NCBI RefSeq assembly: GCF_006439355.1
Contig: NZ_VFTG01000005.1
Coordinates: forward strand, 186,001 to 250,000
Direction: 5' to 3'
DNA length: 64,000 nt
Origin: Mesorhizobium sp. B4-1-3
Lineage (GTDB): Bacteria > Pseudomonadota > Alphaproteobacteria > Rhizobiales > Rhizobiaceae
The position numbers were made by a program, and so were the translations under genes. Below the pieces are notes generated by a model. That model ran no database searches. It saw only the letters and a program-made list of their open reading frames with translations, and was not told the DNA's origin. Below are positions 9,595 through 19,395 of the stretch, piece after piece (position 1 is the first letter of the stretch; each line of letters opens with the position of its first letter).

Positions 9595-10430
9595 GTGGCG
9601 ACACGCTCCTCGAAGTCGACGACCTGCGCGTCACATTCCCGACCCGCACCGGCCTCGTGCAGGCCGTGCGCGGCGTTTCCTTCTCGCTCGGCCGCGAGCG
9701 GTTGGGCATCGTCGGCGAGAGCGGCTCCGGCAAATCGCAGACCGGCCGCGCCATCATGGGGCTGACCCCGCCGCAGGCCGAGGTGTCGGCGAAGAAGCTC
9801 GCCTTCGACGGCATCGATCTTTTGTCCATATCGCCGCGCGAGCGCCGGGCGCTGCGGGGAAACCGCATCGCCATGATTCTGCAGGACCCGAAATATTCGC
9901 TCGACCCGGTGATGACCATCGGCCGCCAGATCGTCGAAACGCTGCGCACGCACGAGAAGGTCTCCAAGGCCGAGGCGCGCGAGCGCGCTCTCGCCATGCT
10001 GCAGGCCGTGCAGATCCGCGACCCGGCGCGCGTCTTCGACCTTTACCCGCACGAGGTCTCGGGTGGCATGGGCCAGCGCGCCATGATCGCCATGATGCTG
10101 GTCACCGGACCCGAGCTGATGATCGCCGACGAGCCGACCTCGGCGCTCGACGTCACCGTGCAGCTCGACGTGCTCAAGATCCTCGACAAGCTCGTGGCCG
10201 AGCGCGGCATGGGGCTGATCTTCATCTCGCACGATCTGCGCCTGGTCTCCTCCTTCTGCGATCGCGTCGTCGTCATGTATGCCGGCAAGGTGGTCGAGCA
10301 GATCAAGGCTTCCGAATTGCGCGATGCGCAACACCCCTACACGCGCGGCCTGCTGAACTGCATGCCGAGGATCGGCTTCGAGCGCCATCCGCTGCCGGTC
10401 CTCGACCGCAAGCCGGAGTGGGCGGCATGA
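9591..10430 (+). CDS. ABC transporter ATP-binding protein, DppD type
   Basis: The first ATPase of the importer. Walker A is GESGSGKS (42-49), the signature is SGGMGQR, and Walker B is LMIADEPTSALD, followed by the switch histidine in LIFISHDL. The C-terminal HPYTRGLLNCMP is the start of the oligopeptide-transport extension (oligo_HPY), which is cut short here: 279 aa against about 320-330 for full DppD. Start and stop both overlap neighbours by 4 nt. Confidence 0.94.
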   Translation: MSGDTLLEVDDLRVTFPTRTGLVQAVRGVSFSLGRERLGIVGESGSGKSQTGRAIMGLTPPQAEVSAKKLAFDGIDLLSISPRERRALRGNRIAMILQDPKYSLDPVMTIGRQIVETLRTHEKVSKAEARERALAMLQAVQIRDPARVFDLYPHEVSGGMGQRAMIAMMLVTGPELMIADEPTSALDVTVQLDVLKILDKLVAERGMGLIFISHDLRLVSSFCDRVVVMYAGKVVEQIKASELRDAQHPYTRGLLNCMPRIGFERHPLPVLDRKPEWAA

Positions 10431-11173
10431 CGGCTTTCATCACTGTCGAAGGGCTGGAAGTGGTCTTCGACCGTTTTCGCGCGCTGAAGGGCGTCAGCCT
10501 CGAGGTGAGGGAAGGAGAATCCTACGGCCTCGTCGGCGAAAGCGGTTCCGGCAAGTCGACGCTGCTCAGGGCCATCACCGGCCTTGCGCCCGTTTCCGCA
10601 GGCACCATTACCGTCAATGGCAAGACGCTCGGCAAAACCCGCGACAAGGCGTTCTATCGCGAGGTGCAGATGGTCTTTCAGGATCCTTACGGCTCGCTGC
10701 ATCCGCGCCAGACGGTCGACCGCCTGCTGCAGGAGCCCCTCGCGATCCATGGCATTGCCGATGGCGAGAAGCGCATCGAGCGCGCGCTGGACGAGGTTGG
10801 GCTCGGCAAGGGCTTCCGCTTTCGTTACGCGCACCAGCTCTCCGGCGGCCAGCGCCAGCGCGTGGCGATCGCCCGTGCGCTGATCCTGGAACCTTCGATC
10901 CTCTTGCTCGACGAGCCGACCTCGGCGCTCGACGCCTCGGTGCAAGCGGAGGTGCTGAACCTGCTCGAGGAGGTTCGGCGGCGACGCAAGCTCACCTTCC
11001 TGATGGTCAGCCACGACCTCGCCATCATCACCCATATGTGCGAGCGGCTGATGGTGATGCAGAACGGCGAGGCGGTGGAAACGCTGACCGCGAGCCAATT
11101 GATCGGCCAACGCGTCAGCGAGGACTATACGCGCAACCTGCTGAGGGCGAGCGAGGGGTTTGTGAGAGCGTAG
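10427..11173 (+). CDS. ABC transporter ATP-binding protein, DppF type (short)
   Basis: The second ATPase of the importer and last gene of the operon. Walker A GESGSGKS (37-44), Q-loop VFQDPYGSLHPRQ, signature LSGGQRQR, Walker B SILLLDEPTSALD and the H-switch MVSHDLAII are all present. At 248 aa it is shorter than typical DppF/OppF (about 310-330) because the C-terminal oligo_HPY extension with its iron-sulfur or regulatory region is absent. Only 10 bp separate its stop from the stop of the convergent efflux pump gene, leaving no room for a separate terminator. Confidence 0.93.
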   Translation: MTAFITVEGLEVVFDRFRALKGVSLEVREGESYGLVGESGSGKSTLLRAITGLAPVSAGTITVNGKTLGKTRDKAFYREVQMVFQDPYGSLHPRQTVDRLLQEPLAIHGIADGEKRIERALDEVGLGKGFRFRYAHQLSGGQRQRVAIARALILEPSILLLDEPTSALDASVQAEVLNLLEEVRRRRKLTFLMVSHDLAIITHMCERLMVMQNGEAVETLTASQLIGQRVSEDYTRNLLRASEGFVRA

Positions 11174-11183
11174 CTTCCGCGCC

Positions 11184-14100
11184 TCAGCTTTCCGCGACGG
11201 CGGTGACGTCTGCCTCACTGCGTTGCGTGTCTTCCGGCTCCTTGATCCGGAACCACGTCACATAGAGCGCCGGCAGGAAGAGCAGCGTGATCGCCGTGCC
11301 AGCGATGATGCCGCCCATCATCGCGTAGGCCATCGGTCCCCAGAACACCTCGCGCGCGATCGGGATCAGCGCCAGGCTGGCGGCGGCGGCAGTCAGCGCG
11401 ATCGGCCGCATGCGGTGCTCGGTCGCTTCGATCACGGCCGCCCAACGGTCCTTGCCTTCGGCGACGAGGTCCTCGATCTGCACGATCAGGATGACCGAGT
11501 TGCGGATCAGGATGCCGATCAGCGCCAGCACGCCGAGGATGGCGACAAAGCCGAGCGGCGCGCCGCTGGGCACCAGCGCCGCCACCACGCCGATCAGGCC
11601 GAGCGGCGCCACCGCCACCACCAGGAAAAGGCGCTGGAAGCTCTGCAGCTGCACCATCAGGATGGTCGCCATGATGAACAGCATTAGCGGCACCACGGCC
11701 GCGATCGGGCCCTGGCTCTTGGCGCTTTCCTCGACGGAGCCCGCCGTCTCGATCGAATAGCCGGGCGGCAGCTTGGCGATGAAGGCATCGACCGAAGGCT
11801 TCAGCTCGTTGACGACGGTCGCCGGCAGCACGTCGCCGACAAGGCCGGCGCGCACGGTGATGGTTGGGATGCGGTCGCGCCGCCAGACCGTCGGCTGTTC
11901 GAGGTCGTAGCGGAAGTTGGCGACCGCCGCGAGCGGGATCGACTCGCCGTTTCCGGTCGGCAGCTGCATGTTCTGCAGCGTCTCGATCGAGCCGCGCTCG
12001 GCCTCGCGCGACCGCGCCACGACATTGATGAGATAGGTCGCGTCGCGCACCTGCGTGATCGTCGAGCCGCCCACCGTGCTGTTCAGCGCGCTGGCGATGT
12101 CGGAAGAGGTGATGCCGAGCTGGCGCGCCTTGTCCTGCAGTACGTCGACCCTCAGCACGCGCTGCGGCTCGTTCCAGTCGAAGGTCGGCGCGGCAAGCTT
12201 CGGATTGGCCGAGATCACGCCGGCAAATTGCTGCGCAAGCTCGCGCACCGTCTGGATGTCTGGACCGCCGACGCGGTACTGCACCGGCCTGCCGACCGGC
12301 GGACCGAGCTCCAGCAATTTGACGAAGGCGTCGGTGCCGACGAACTCCTCGCGCAGCAGCTTCTCCAGCGCCGGCTTCACGCGGTTGCGCGCTTCGATGC
12401 TTTTGGTGACGATGACCGTCTGGCCGAAATAGGGATTGGCCGGCTGCACGTCATAGGCGAGCACGAAGCGCACGGCGCCCTGGCCGATATAGGAGGAGAA
12501 ATGGTCGATGTCGGGATTGCCGACCAGTGCCCGTTCTTCGAAGCGCTGCATCTGGTCGCGCGTCTCCGTGATCGAGGAGTTCTGCGGCAGGTTCCAGTCG
12601 ACGATCAGCTCCGGCCGGTCGGACGGCGGGAAGAACTGCTGCTGGACGAGGCCGAAGCCGGCGACCGAGCCGGCGAACAGAAGCACCGTGACGATGATCG
12701 TCAGCCAATGGCGGCGCACGGAGAAGACAAGCACGCGCCGGAACAGCGCGGTGAAGCGTCCGGGCTGGTCGTGGTGCTTTTCCTTCATCGTCGCCGGCAG
12801 GATGGTGACCCCGAGCAGCGGCGCGAACAGCACCGCCACGATCCATGACACCAGCAGCGACACCGCGATGACGACGAACAGCGTGAAGGTGTATTCGCCG
12901 GCCGCGCTCGAGTTGAGGCCGATCGGGATGAAGCCGGCCACCGTCACCAGCGTTCCGGTCAGCATCGGGAAGGCGGTCGAGGTGTAGACATAGGTCGCCG
13001 CCTTTCGCAGATTGTCGCCGACCTCCAGCCGCGCCACCATCATCTCGACCGCGATCATCGCGTCGTCGACCAACAGCCCGAGCGCGATGATCAGCGCGCC
13101 GAGCGAGATGCGCTGCAGCGATATGCCGAGATATTCCATGACGGTGAAGGTGATGGCCAAAACCAGCGGGATCGACAGCGCGACGACGAAGCCGGCGCGC
13201 AATCCCAGGCTGATGAAGGAGACGGCGAGCACGATCGCGACCGCCTCGAACAGCGCCCGCGTGAAGCCCGAGACCGCTTCCTCGACGATCACCGGCTGGT
13301 CGGCGACCAGATGGACGCCGACGCCGACCGGCAGGTCGGCCAGCACCTTCTGCAACTCCTCGTGCAAGGCCTCGCCGAATTTCAGCAGATTGGCGTTGGG
13401 CTTCATGCCGATGGCAAGACCGATCGCGTCCTGGCCATTGAAGCGGAACAGTGCCGTCGGCGGGTCGACATAGCCGCGCCGGATCGTCGCCACGTCGCTC
13501 AGCCGGAAGAAGCGGTTGTTGACGCGCAGGTTGATGGCGCGCAGGCTTTCCTCTGAGGTGAACTGGCCGCCGACGCGCACGCTGATGCGCTCCGGACCGG
13601 ACTGGATGACGCCGGACGGCGTGATGGCGTTCTGCGCCTGCAGGCTGGCAACGATCGCCTGCTGGTTGAGGCCGAGCGCCGCGATCTGGCGCGTCGAGAA
13701 TTCGAGATAGATGGCCTCGTCCTGCGCGCCGACCAGATCGACCTTGCCGGCATTCGGCACGGTCAGGATCTTGGTGCGGACGTCCTCGACATAGTCGCGC
13801 AATTGGCGCGGCGTCAGCCCGTCGGCGGTGAAGGCGTAGATGTTGCCGTAGACGTCGCCGAACCGGTCGTTGAAGAACGGCCCCTGCACGCCTTGCGGAA
13901 ACTGCGCCTTGATGTCGTTGACCATATTGCGCACCTGAAGCCAGTTCGGCACGACATCGCGCGCCTTGGTGGTGTCCTTCAGGTTGACGAAGATGACGGT
14001 CTGGCCGGCGGTAGTGACGGACCGGGTGAAGTCGAGGCTGTCCAACTCCTCGAGCTTCTTCTCGATGCGGTCGGTGACCTGCTGCACCGTCTCCTTGACC

Positions 14101-14273
14101 GAGGCGCCCGGCCAGTTGGCCTGGATGATCATGGTCTTGATGGTGAAAGCGGGGTCTTCCTCGCGGCCGAGATTGAGATAAGAGAAGATGCCGGCCACCA
14201 CGAATACCAGCATGAAATACCAAACCAGTGAACGGTGACCGAGCGCCCAGTCGGAGAGATTGAAGCCCTTCAT
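11184..14273 (-). CDS. RND efflux pump inner-membrane transporter (TriC-like)
   Basis: A 1029-aa resistance-nodulation-division proton antiporter that drives drug or solute export through a periplasm-spanning tripartite complex. The N-terminus FNLSDWALGHRSLVWYFMLV leads into TM1; the paired proton-relay aspartates lie in TM4 (LLVDDAMIAVE, D403/D404); both large periplasmic porter loops are present (PN1 after residue 40 and PN2 after about 560), and the C-terminal VLALIGILIRNSVILIVQIE is the usual TM10-11 motif. It overlaps the upstream adaptor gene as TGATG. With two adaptors it matches the layout of Pseudomonas TriABC (triclosan efflux). No outer-membrane factor or regulator gene is adjacent. 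The substrate is unknown. Confidence 0.93.
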   Translation of the reverse strand: MKGFNLSDWALGHRSLVWYFMLVFVVAGIFSYLNLGREEDPAFTIKTMIIQANWPGASVKETVQQVTDRIEKKLEELDSLDFTRSVTTAGQTVIFVNLKDTTKARDVVPNWLQVRNMVNDIKAQFPQGVQGPFFNDRFGDVYGNIYAFTADGLTPRQLRDYVEDVRTKILTVPNAGKVDLVGAQDEAIYLEFSTRQIAALGLNQQAIVASLQAQNAITPSGVIQSGPERISVRVGGQFTSEESLRAINLRVNNRFFRLSDVATIRRGYVDPPTALFRFNGQDAIGLAIGMKPNANLLKFGEALHEELQKVLADLPVGVGVHLVADQPVIVEEAVSGFTRALFEAVAIVLAVSFISLGLRAGFVVALSIPLVLAITFTVMEYLGISLQRISLGALIIALGLLVDDAMIAVEMMVARLEVGDNLRKAATYVYTSTAFPMLTGTLVTVAGFIPIGLNSSAAGEYTFTLFVVIAVSLLVSWIVAVLFAPLLGVTILPATMKEKHHDQPGRFTALFRRVLVFSVRRHWLTIIVTVLLFAGSVAGFGLVQQQFFPPSDRPELIVDWNLPQNSSITETRDQMQRFEERALVGNPDIDHFSSYIGQGAVRFVLAYDVQPANPYFGQTVIVTKSIEARNRVKPALEKLLREEFVGTDAFVKLLELGPPVGRPVQYRVGGPDIQTVRELAQQFAGVISANPKLAAPTFDWNEPQRVLRVDVLQDKARQLGITSSDIASALNSTVGGSTITQVRDATYLINVVARSREAERGSIETLQNMQLPTGNGESIPLAAVANFRYDLEQPTVWRRDRIPTITVRAGLVGDVLPATVVNELKPSVDAFIAKLPPGYSIETAGSVEESAKSQGPIAAVVPLMLFIMATILMVQLQSFQRLFLVVAVAPLGLIGVVAALVPSGAPLGFVAILGVLALIGILIRNSVILIVQIEDLVAEGKDRWAAVIEATEHRMRPIALTAAAASLALIPIAREVFWGPMAYAMMGGIIAGTAITLLFLPALYVTWFRIKEPEDTQRSEADVTAVAES

Positions 14274-15346
14274 CAGACCCCGCCCTCCGGCACTTTGACC
14301 TTCTGGCCTTCGCTCAGACTGTGGACGCCCGCGGTGACGACGCGCATGCCAGCATCGAGCCCTCCGGCCACCGTGAAGCTGGCGCCGTTCTTCGAGGCGA
14401 CCTTGATATCTCGCGTGCTCACGCTGGAGGATTGCGGATCAACGATCCAGACTTTCTCCGAGCCGTCCTTTTCGAGCAGCGCCGACATCGGCAGCTCGAT
14501 CATCGGCGCGACTTTGGTCATGCGCGTCGCCGTGATCGTCGACCCCAGCCGGAATGCCGACGGCGGATTGACCAGTGTCAACCGCACGCGGCGGGTGCGC
14601 GTGGCGCCTTCCGATTGGGGCGCGACCTCGCGCAGCTTGGCGTCGGTTTTGATGGTCGGCAGCGATTGCAGGATGATTTCGAACGGCGTGCCGACGGTGA
14701 GGTCGCCGGTCAACTGGTCGGGAATGTCGACAACGGCCTCGCGCGGGTCGGTGCGCGCCACGGTGACGATCGTCTGTCCCGGCGAAACGGTCTGGCCGAC
14801 TTCGGCGCCGACGGCGGTGACGACGCCGTCGAAATCTGAGAACAGGCGGGTATAGCCGAGCTGCTCCTGCGACTTGGCTAAAGCGGCATTCGCTCGCTCG
14901 ACGGCGGCTTCCGCCGCCTGCCGCGCCTGTTTCGCGGCGTCGAATGTGGCTTGTGACGTATTGGCCGAGGCAAGCAACTGGCGCTGGCGATCCTCACTGG
15001 CGGCGGCGTTGATGAACTGCGCCTGCGCGTTCGACAGATCCGCTTTCGAAGCCTGGACGGCAAGCTCCAGCGCCGTCGGATCGAGGGCGGCGATTGTCGT
15101 GTCCTTGGTGACGAGGTCGCCGACCTTTACGTCGCGCGAGACGACGCGGCCGAGCAGACGGAAGGCAAGGTCGGCGCTGTATTGCGGTTCGACCGAACCG
15201 GCAAAGCCGAAGGTCTCGACGGTTTTCGGCTCGATCACCACTGACAAAACTGGCCGGATCACCTCCGGCGGCTTCTCTTCCGAGCGCGAGCAGGCGGCGA
15301 GCGCCACGAGGATCAGCAGGGGGGCGATACGCGGGACCCGCTTCAT
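14273..15346 (-). CDS. RND efflux periplasmic adaptor (membrane fusion lipoprotein), second of two
   Basis: A HlyD/AcrA-type adaptor that bridges the inner-membrane pump and an outer-membrane channel. The start of the protein has a lipoprotein signal ending in ALAAC (Cys about 19). The order is typical: a first barrel strand region (FGFAGSVEPQYSADLAFRLLGRV), half of the lipoyl domain, a coiled-coil hairpin rich in Ala/Gln (about 90-155), the second lipoyl half (FDGVVTAVGAEVGQTVSPGQTI) and a beta-barrel. It starts 4 nt inside the end of the first adaptor gene and ends overlapping the pump ATG, so all three genes form one tightly coupled operon. Confidence 0.9.
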   Translation of the reverse strand: MKRVPRIAPLLILVALAACSRSEEKPPEVIRPVLSVVIEPKTVETFGFAGSVEPQYSADLAFRLLGRVVSRDVKVGDLVTKDTTIAALDPTALELAVQASKADLSNAQAQFINAAASEDRQRQLLASANTSQATFDAAKQARQAAEAAVERANAALAKSQEQLGYTRLFSDFDGVVTAVGAEVGQTVSPGQTIVTVARTDPREAVVDIPDQLTGDLTVGTPFEIILQSLPTIKTDAKLREVAPQSEGATRTRRVRLTLVNPPSAFRLGSTITATRMTKVAPMIELPMSALLEKDGSEKVWIVDPQSSSVSTRDIKVASKNGASFTVAGGLDAGMRVVTAGVHSLSEGQKVKVPEGGV

Positions 15347-16473
15347 TGCTTCGTCCCCGCCACTTCGATCGTCTGTCCAGGGCTCAGCAACTGTCCGCCG
15401 GCAGTGACGACGCTCTGGCCTTCCTGCAAGCCCTTGTCGACTACGACGACGCCCGAATCGAAGGCGAGCACCTCAACCGGCATCGACGTCACGGCCTTGC
15501 TTGACGGGTCGACGATCCAGACGGCGGGCTTGCCGCCGGTCGAGGTCAGCGCCTGCCAGGGCAGCAATATGGCTTTGACCGACTTGGCGCTGACCGTGCC
15601 GATCACAGCCGCGCCCAGCGGCATGCCGGTCGGCGTGTCCGGGATGCCGACCTTGACCCGGATCGAACCCGACCGGGTATCGACCGCCGGCGAGATCTCG
15701 CGCACCTTGCCGACCGCGCGCACCTGCGGGTCCGACAGCAGCGTGATCATCACCGCGGGCGACGGCGGCGTCTGGGCAACCAGGGTCTCGTGCACGTTGA
15801 ACACCGCATCGCGGTCGCCGTCCTCGGCGATGGTGAACACGGTCTGCGCCGCCTGCACCACCTGCCCGGCCTCGACTTGGCGCGCCGTGATGACGCCGGC
15901 GGCGCCTGCCTTGAGCTCGGTGTAGGACAGGTTTTCCTTGGCGTTGGCCAGTGCGCTTTGCGCTGCGTCGACGCTGCCTTGCGACACCTTCAGCGTCTGG
16001 TTGGCGGTATCGAACTCCCGCCTTGTGGTGAAGCCCCGGGCCAGCAGCGTCTTCTGCCGCTCATAGGTGACCGCGGCCTGGGTGAGCTGTGCTTGCGCGG
16101 CGTCGAGATCGGCCTGGGCCGAGCGCAGATCCGATTCCTGTTCCTGAGGATCGATGCGGGCGAGCACCGCGCCCTGGTCGACATGCTGGCCGACATCGAC
16201 CAGACGCTCGGCGACGCGACCGCCGACGCGGAACGACAGATTGTTGAGCGTGCGGGCAGCGATGACGCCGGTCAGCGAGGTCCGTGGCGCGTAGTCGGCA
16301 AGGGCGACCGTTTGCGTCGTCACCACCACCGGAAGCTTCTTTTCGGCCGCCCGCTGCTTCTGGCAGCCGGCGGCCGCAGCGCCGGCGAAGGCCAGCAGCA
16401 GCAAGGTTTTTGGACGAAAAAGAAGGCGGAGCGGCGAAGACGGCAAGGCGGACGGTGTCGCGTTCCTGCTCAT
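15343..16473 (-). CDS. RND efflux periplasmic adaptor (membrane fusion lipoprotein), first of two
   Basis: The first gene of the pump operon, a second and divergent HlyD/AcrA-type adaptor. A hydrophobic signal ends in AAAAGC, a plausible lipobox. It shows the lipoyl motif NNLSFRVGGRVAERLVDVGQHVDQG, a coiled coil (about 100-165) and the return motif GAAGVITARQVEAGQVVQAAQ. The start was set at an ATG preceded by AAGGGGAA (spacing 5); an in-frame start 42 nt further upstream lacks such a site. Two different adaptors with one RND protein suggest a hetero-adaptor complex as in TriA/TriB. The 240-bp gap to the divergent gabT-type gene must hold both promoters; no regulator gene is adjacent. Confidence 0.9.
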   Translation of the reverse strand: MSRNATPSALPSSPLRLLFRPKTLLLLAFAGAAAAGCQKQRAAEKKLPVVVTTQTVALADYAPRTSLTGVIAARTLNNLSFRVGGRVAERLVDVGQHVDQGAVLARIDPQEQESDLRSAQADLDAAQAQLTQAAVTYERQKTLLARGFTTRREFDTANQTLKVSQGSVDAAQSALANAKENLSYTELKAGAAGVITARQVEAGQVVQAAQTVFTIAEDGDRDAVFNVHETLVAQTPPSPAVMITLLSDPQVRAVGKVREISPAVDTRSGSIRVKVGIPDTPTGMPLGAAVIGTVSAKSVKAILLPWQALTSTGGKPAVWIVDPSSKAVTSMPVEVLAFDSGVVVVDKGLQEGQSVVTAGGQLLSPGQTIEVAGTKQ

Positions 16474-16716
16474 GGTTCCCCTTCGACCCGTGGGAGCCGC
16501 TCCTGACGGCGGCACGTCGCGGATGAAATGAGATTAATCGATCGGCTGGAAAAGGAAACCATCTCCGAGGCGCGTATCGCCGGGCTGGTTAAGAACCGTC
16601 TGCTCTCTAGGCAGGCCCAATCGACTGGGCCAATGTGCCAACTTGAGGAAAACATGAAATAAGGTCAGAAGGATTTCGATCAACGGAACGGGTGCGATCC
16701 CGAAGAGGGGTGCCCG

Positions 16717-18006
16717 ATGAGGGACGATATGAAGAATTCAGCCATTTCCGAACGCAAGAACCAGTCGATCTCGCGGGGCGTCGGCATGACGACGCAGATC
16801 TACGCCGATCGTGCCGAGAATTCGGAAATCTGGGACGTCGAGGGCCGCCGCTACATCGACTTCTCTTCCGGCATCGCCGTGGTGAACACCGGCCACCGAC
16901 ATCCGAAGGTGATCGAGGCGGTCAAGGCGCAGCTCGACCGCTTCACCCACACCTGCCATCAGGTCGTGCCTTATGAGAGCTATGTTAACCTCGCCGAGCG
17001 CCTGAACGGCATGCTTCCCGGCAAGTTCGACAAGAAGACGATCTTCGTCACCACCGGCGCCGAGGCGGTGGAGAACGCCATCAAGGTCGCCCGCAACGCC
17101 ACCGGCCGCCAGGCGGTCATCGCCTTTGCCGGCGGCTTCCACGGCCGCACCTTCATGGGCATGGCGCTGACCGGCAAGGTCGTGCCCTACAAGGTCGGCT
17201 TCGGCGCGATGCCGGGGGATGTCTTCCATGCGCCGTTTCCGGTCGCGCTGCATGGCGTGTCGGTCGCGGATTCGCTTGCCGCGCTCGACAAGCTGTTCAA
17301 GGCCGACGTCGATCCGAATCGAGTGGCCGCCATCATCGTCGAGCCGGTGCAGGGCGAGGGCGGTTTCTATGAAGCGCCGCGCGATTTCATGGCAGCGCTT
17401 CGCAAGATCTGCGACCAGCACGGCATCCTGCTGGTCGCCGACGAGGTGCAGACCGGCTTTGCCCGCACTGGCAAGATGTTCGCCATGGATCATCATGACG
17501 TGGCGCCCGATATCACCACGATGGCCAAGAGCCTTGCCGGCGGCTTCCCGCTGTCGGCCGTCACCGGCCGCGCCGAGATCATGGACGCGCCAGGTCCCGG
17601 CGGGCTCGGCGGCACCTATGGCGGCAGCCCGATCGGCGTGGCGGCGGCGCACGCCGTGCTCGATGTCATCGAGGAGGAAAAGCTCTGCGACCGCGCCAAT
17701 GCGCTGGGCGCAAGGCTGAAGCAGCGGCTGGTGTCGATCCGCGAAGACGTGCCGGAGATCGTCGACATCCGCGGTCCGGGCTTCATGAACGCCGTCGAGT
17801 TCAACGACGTGAAGAAGGGCCAGCCCTCGGCCGAGTTCGCCAATGCGGTGCGGCTGAAAGCGCTGGACAAGGGCCTGATTCTCCTCACCTGCGGCGTCTA
17901 CGGCAACGTCATCCGCTTCCTCTCGCCGATCACCATCCAGGACGGCGTCATGACCGAGGCGCTGGATATACTGGAGACCTCGATCCGCGAGGCGCGGGCG
18001 GCCTAA
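16717..18006 (+). CDS. gabT: 4-aminobutyrate aminotransferase-type class III PLP aminotransferase
   Basis: A class III PLP-dependent aminotransferase of the GabT/PuuE group, transferring the amino group of 4-aminobutyrate or similar omega-amino acids to 2-oxoglutarate. Signature elements: FSSGIAVVNTGHRHP near the N-terminus, the phosphate-binding TTGAEAVENAIKVAR, the cofactor aspartate in VADEVQTGFARTG, and the Schiff-base lysine in TTMAKSLAGGFPLSAV. 429 aa is normal. AGGGG precedes the ATG; a second ATG 12 nt downstream is possible. There is no succinate-semialdehyde dehydrogenase next door, so the exact substrate is inferred only from similarity. It overlaps the convergent reductase gene by 4 nt at the stop codons. 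Confidence 0.88.
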   Translation: MRDDMKNSAISERKNQSISRGVGMTTQIYADRAENSEIWDVEGRRYIDFSSGIAVVNTGHRHPKVIEAVKAQLDRFTHTCHQVVPYESYVNLAERLNGMLPGKFDKKTIFVTTGAEAVENAIKVARNATGRQAVIAFAGGFHGRTFMGMALTGKVVPYKVGFGAMPGDVFHAPFPVALHGVSVADSLAALDKLFKADVDPNRVAAIIVEPVQGEGGFYEAPRDFMAALRKICDQHGILLVADEVQTGFARTGKMFAMDHHDVAPDITTMAKSLAGGFPLSAVTGRAEIMDAPGPGGLGGTYGGSPIGVAAAHAVLDVIEEEKLCDRANALGARLKQRLVSIREDVPEIVDIRGPGFMNAVEFNDVKKGQPSAEFANAVRLKALDKGLILLTCGVYGNVIRFLSPITIQDGVMTEALDILETSIREARAA

Positions 18007-19256
18007 CCAGCGGCTCTTACCGGCTCGCTTTCGCTGAAGGCCGCAAGCGCCGCCTTCAGCGCATCCGGCCCGCCTGCCACCGTCTGCGGCGTCGGCGAGA
18101 AGCCGGCGCCGAGCATCTTGCGGCCAAGCATATGGTCGGCCGGGCGGTTGACGGATTCGATGCCGAGCAGCCGGTCGCCGGCGTAGTGGTAGATCGAGAA
18201 CTTGTTGTCGGCGAGATCGCCCAGCACCACGTGGCTGTCCCCGCCTTGCGTCAGCCCGACCATCTGCAGCTTCATGTCGCCGATGTCCGACCAGAACCAC
18301 GGTACCGCCGAGAAAGGCTCGGCATGGCCAAGGATGGTGCGCGCGGCGAGCCTTGCCTGGTCGGTGGCGTTCTGCACCGATTCCAGGCGCACGTCGCCGC
18401 CGGTGAACCAGTGCCGGTAGGAGGCCGCGTCGCCGATGGCGAGGATTTCCGGGATCGAGCTCCGCATATGCTGGTCGACGCGGATGCCGTTCCCGATGGC
18501 CAGGCCGGCCGCTTCCGCCAGTTCGACATTGGGCACCACTCCGATGCCGATGATCGCCATTTGCGCCGGCAGGCGCTCGCCGCCTGATGTGATCGCGGCC
18601 GAGACGCGTCCGTTGTCGCCTTCCAGACGGGCAACGGTTGTGCCGGTCAGGATGCGCACGCCGATCGCCTCCAGGCGCTGGCGCACATGCGCCGCGATGA
18701 CCGGCGCCACGGCGCGGCCGAGCAATCGGTCGACGGCCTCGACGACGGTGACGTTGCGGCCGGCCGCCCTTAGCGTCGCCGCGATCTCCAGCCCGATGAA
18801 GCCGCCGCCGAGAATGACCACATCCTCGCTTTGCGCGCTGAACTCGCGGATCAGGCGCGCATCGGCCAGCGAGCGCAGCGAGACCACGCCGGCAAGGCCG
18901 GCGCCGTCGAGCTTGAGCAGACGCGGCCGCGAGCCCGTCGCGACGATCAGCCGGTCGAAGCCGAGCGTTCCTCCGCCTGCGATAGTCAACTGGCCCGCGC
19001 CGGCATCGATGCTGTCGATGCGCACGCCCGGCCGGTAGTCGATTGCGTTGCCCGAATAGAACGCCTCGCCGCGCAAAGGCTGCGGCTTGGCCTCGGCGTC
19101 CTTGATGAAGGTCTTGGACAGCGGCGGCTTGTGATAGGGCAGTTCCTGCTCGTCGCCGATCAGGACGACAGGCCCTTCATAGCCTTCTTCGCGCAGGCTG
19201 GCGGCGGCCTGCACGCCGGCATGGCCAGCACCGACAATCACAACTCCGTTCGTCAT
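18003..19256 (-). CDS. FAD-dependent NAD(P)H ferredoxin/rubredoxin reductase family protein
   Basis: A 417-aa flavoprotein of the pyridine nucleotide-disulfide oxidoreductase fold without the redox disulfide, similar to the reductases that feed Rieske dioxygenases and P450s (rhodocoxin or putidaredoxin reductase type). The FAD-binding VIVGAGHAGVQAAASLREEG is at residues 5-24, the NAD-binding VVILGGGFIGLEIAATLRAAG at about 146-166, and the second FAD motif is LAIGDAA. The C-terminal ~85 residues look like the Reductase_C domain (VPWFWSDIGDMKLQMVGL). No ferredoxin or oxygenase gene is adjacent, so the electron acceptor is unknown. Confidence 0.88.
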   Translation of the reverse strand: MTNGVVIVGAGHAGVQAAASLREEGYEGPVVLIGDEQELPYHKPPLSKTFIKDAEAKPQPLRGEAFYSGNAIDYRPGVRIDSIDAGAGQLTIAGGGTLGFDRLIVATGSRPRLLKLDGAGLAGVVSLRSLADARLIREFSAQSEDVVILGGGFIGLEIAATLRAAGRNVTVVEAVDRLLGRAVAPVIAAHVRQRLEAIGVRILTGTTVARLEGDNGRVSAAITSGGERLPAQMAIIGIGVVPNVELAEAAGLAIGNGIRVDQHMRSSIPEILAIGDAASYRHWFTGGDVRLESVQNATDQARLAARTILGHAEPFSAVPWFWSDIGDMKLQMVGLTQGGDSHVVLGDLADNKFSIYHYAGDRLLGIESVNRPADHMLGRKMLGAGFSPTPQTVAGGPDALKAALAAFSESEPVRAAG

Positions 19257-19395
19257 CGCAATCCTTTTTTGTCTGCAAATCTAGGCTCTTGCGCCAGGTG
19301 GCGATTGTCTGCCGCCGCCGCAAGAGCCGGGGATCGGGTCGCACCCAGAATGGCTTTCTGTCAATCGGGCTACCGAGACCGAGCCGGGTTTAAAG

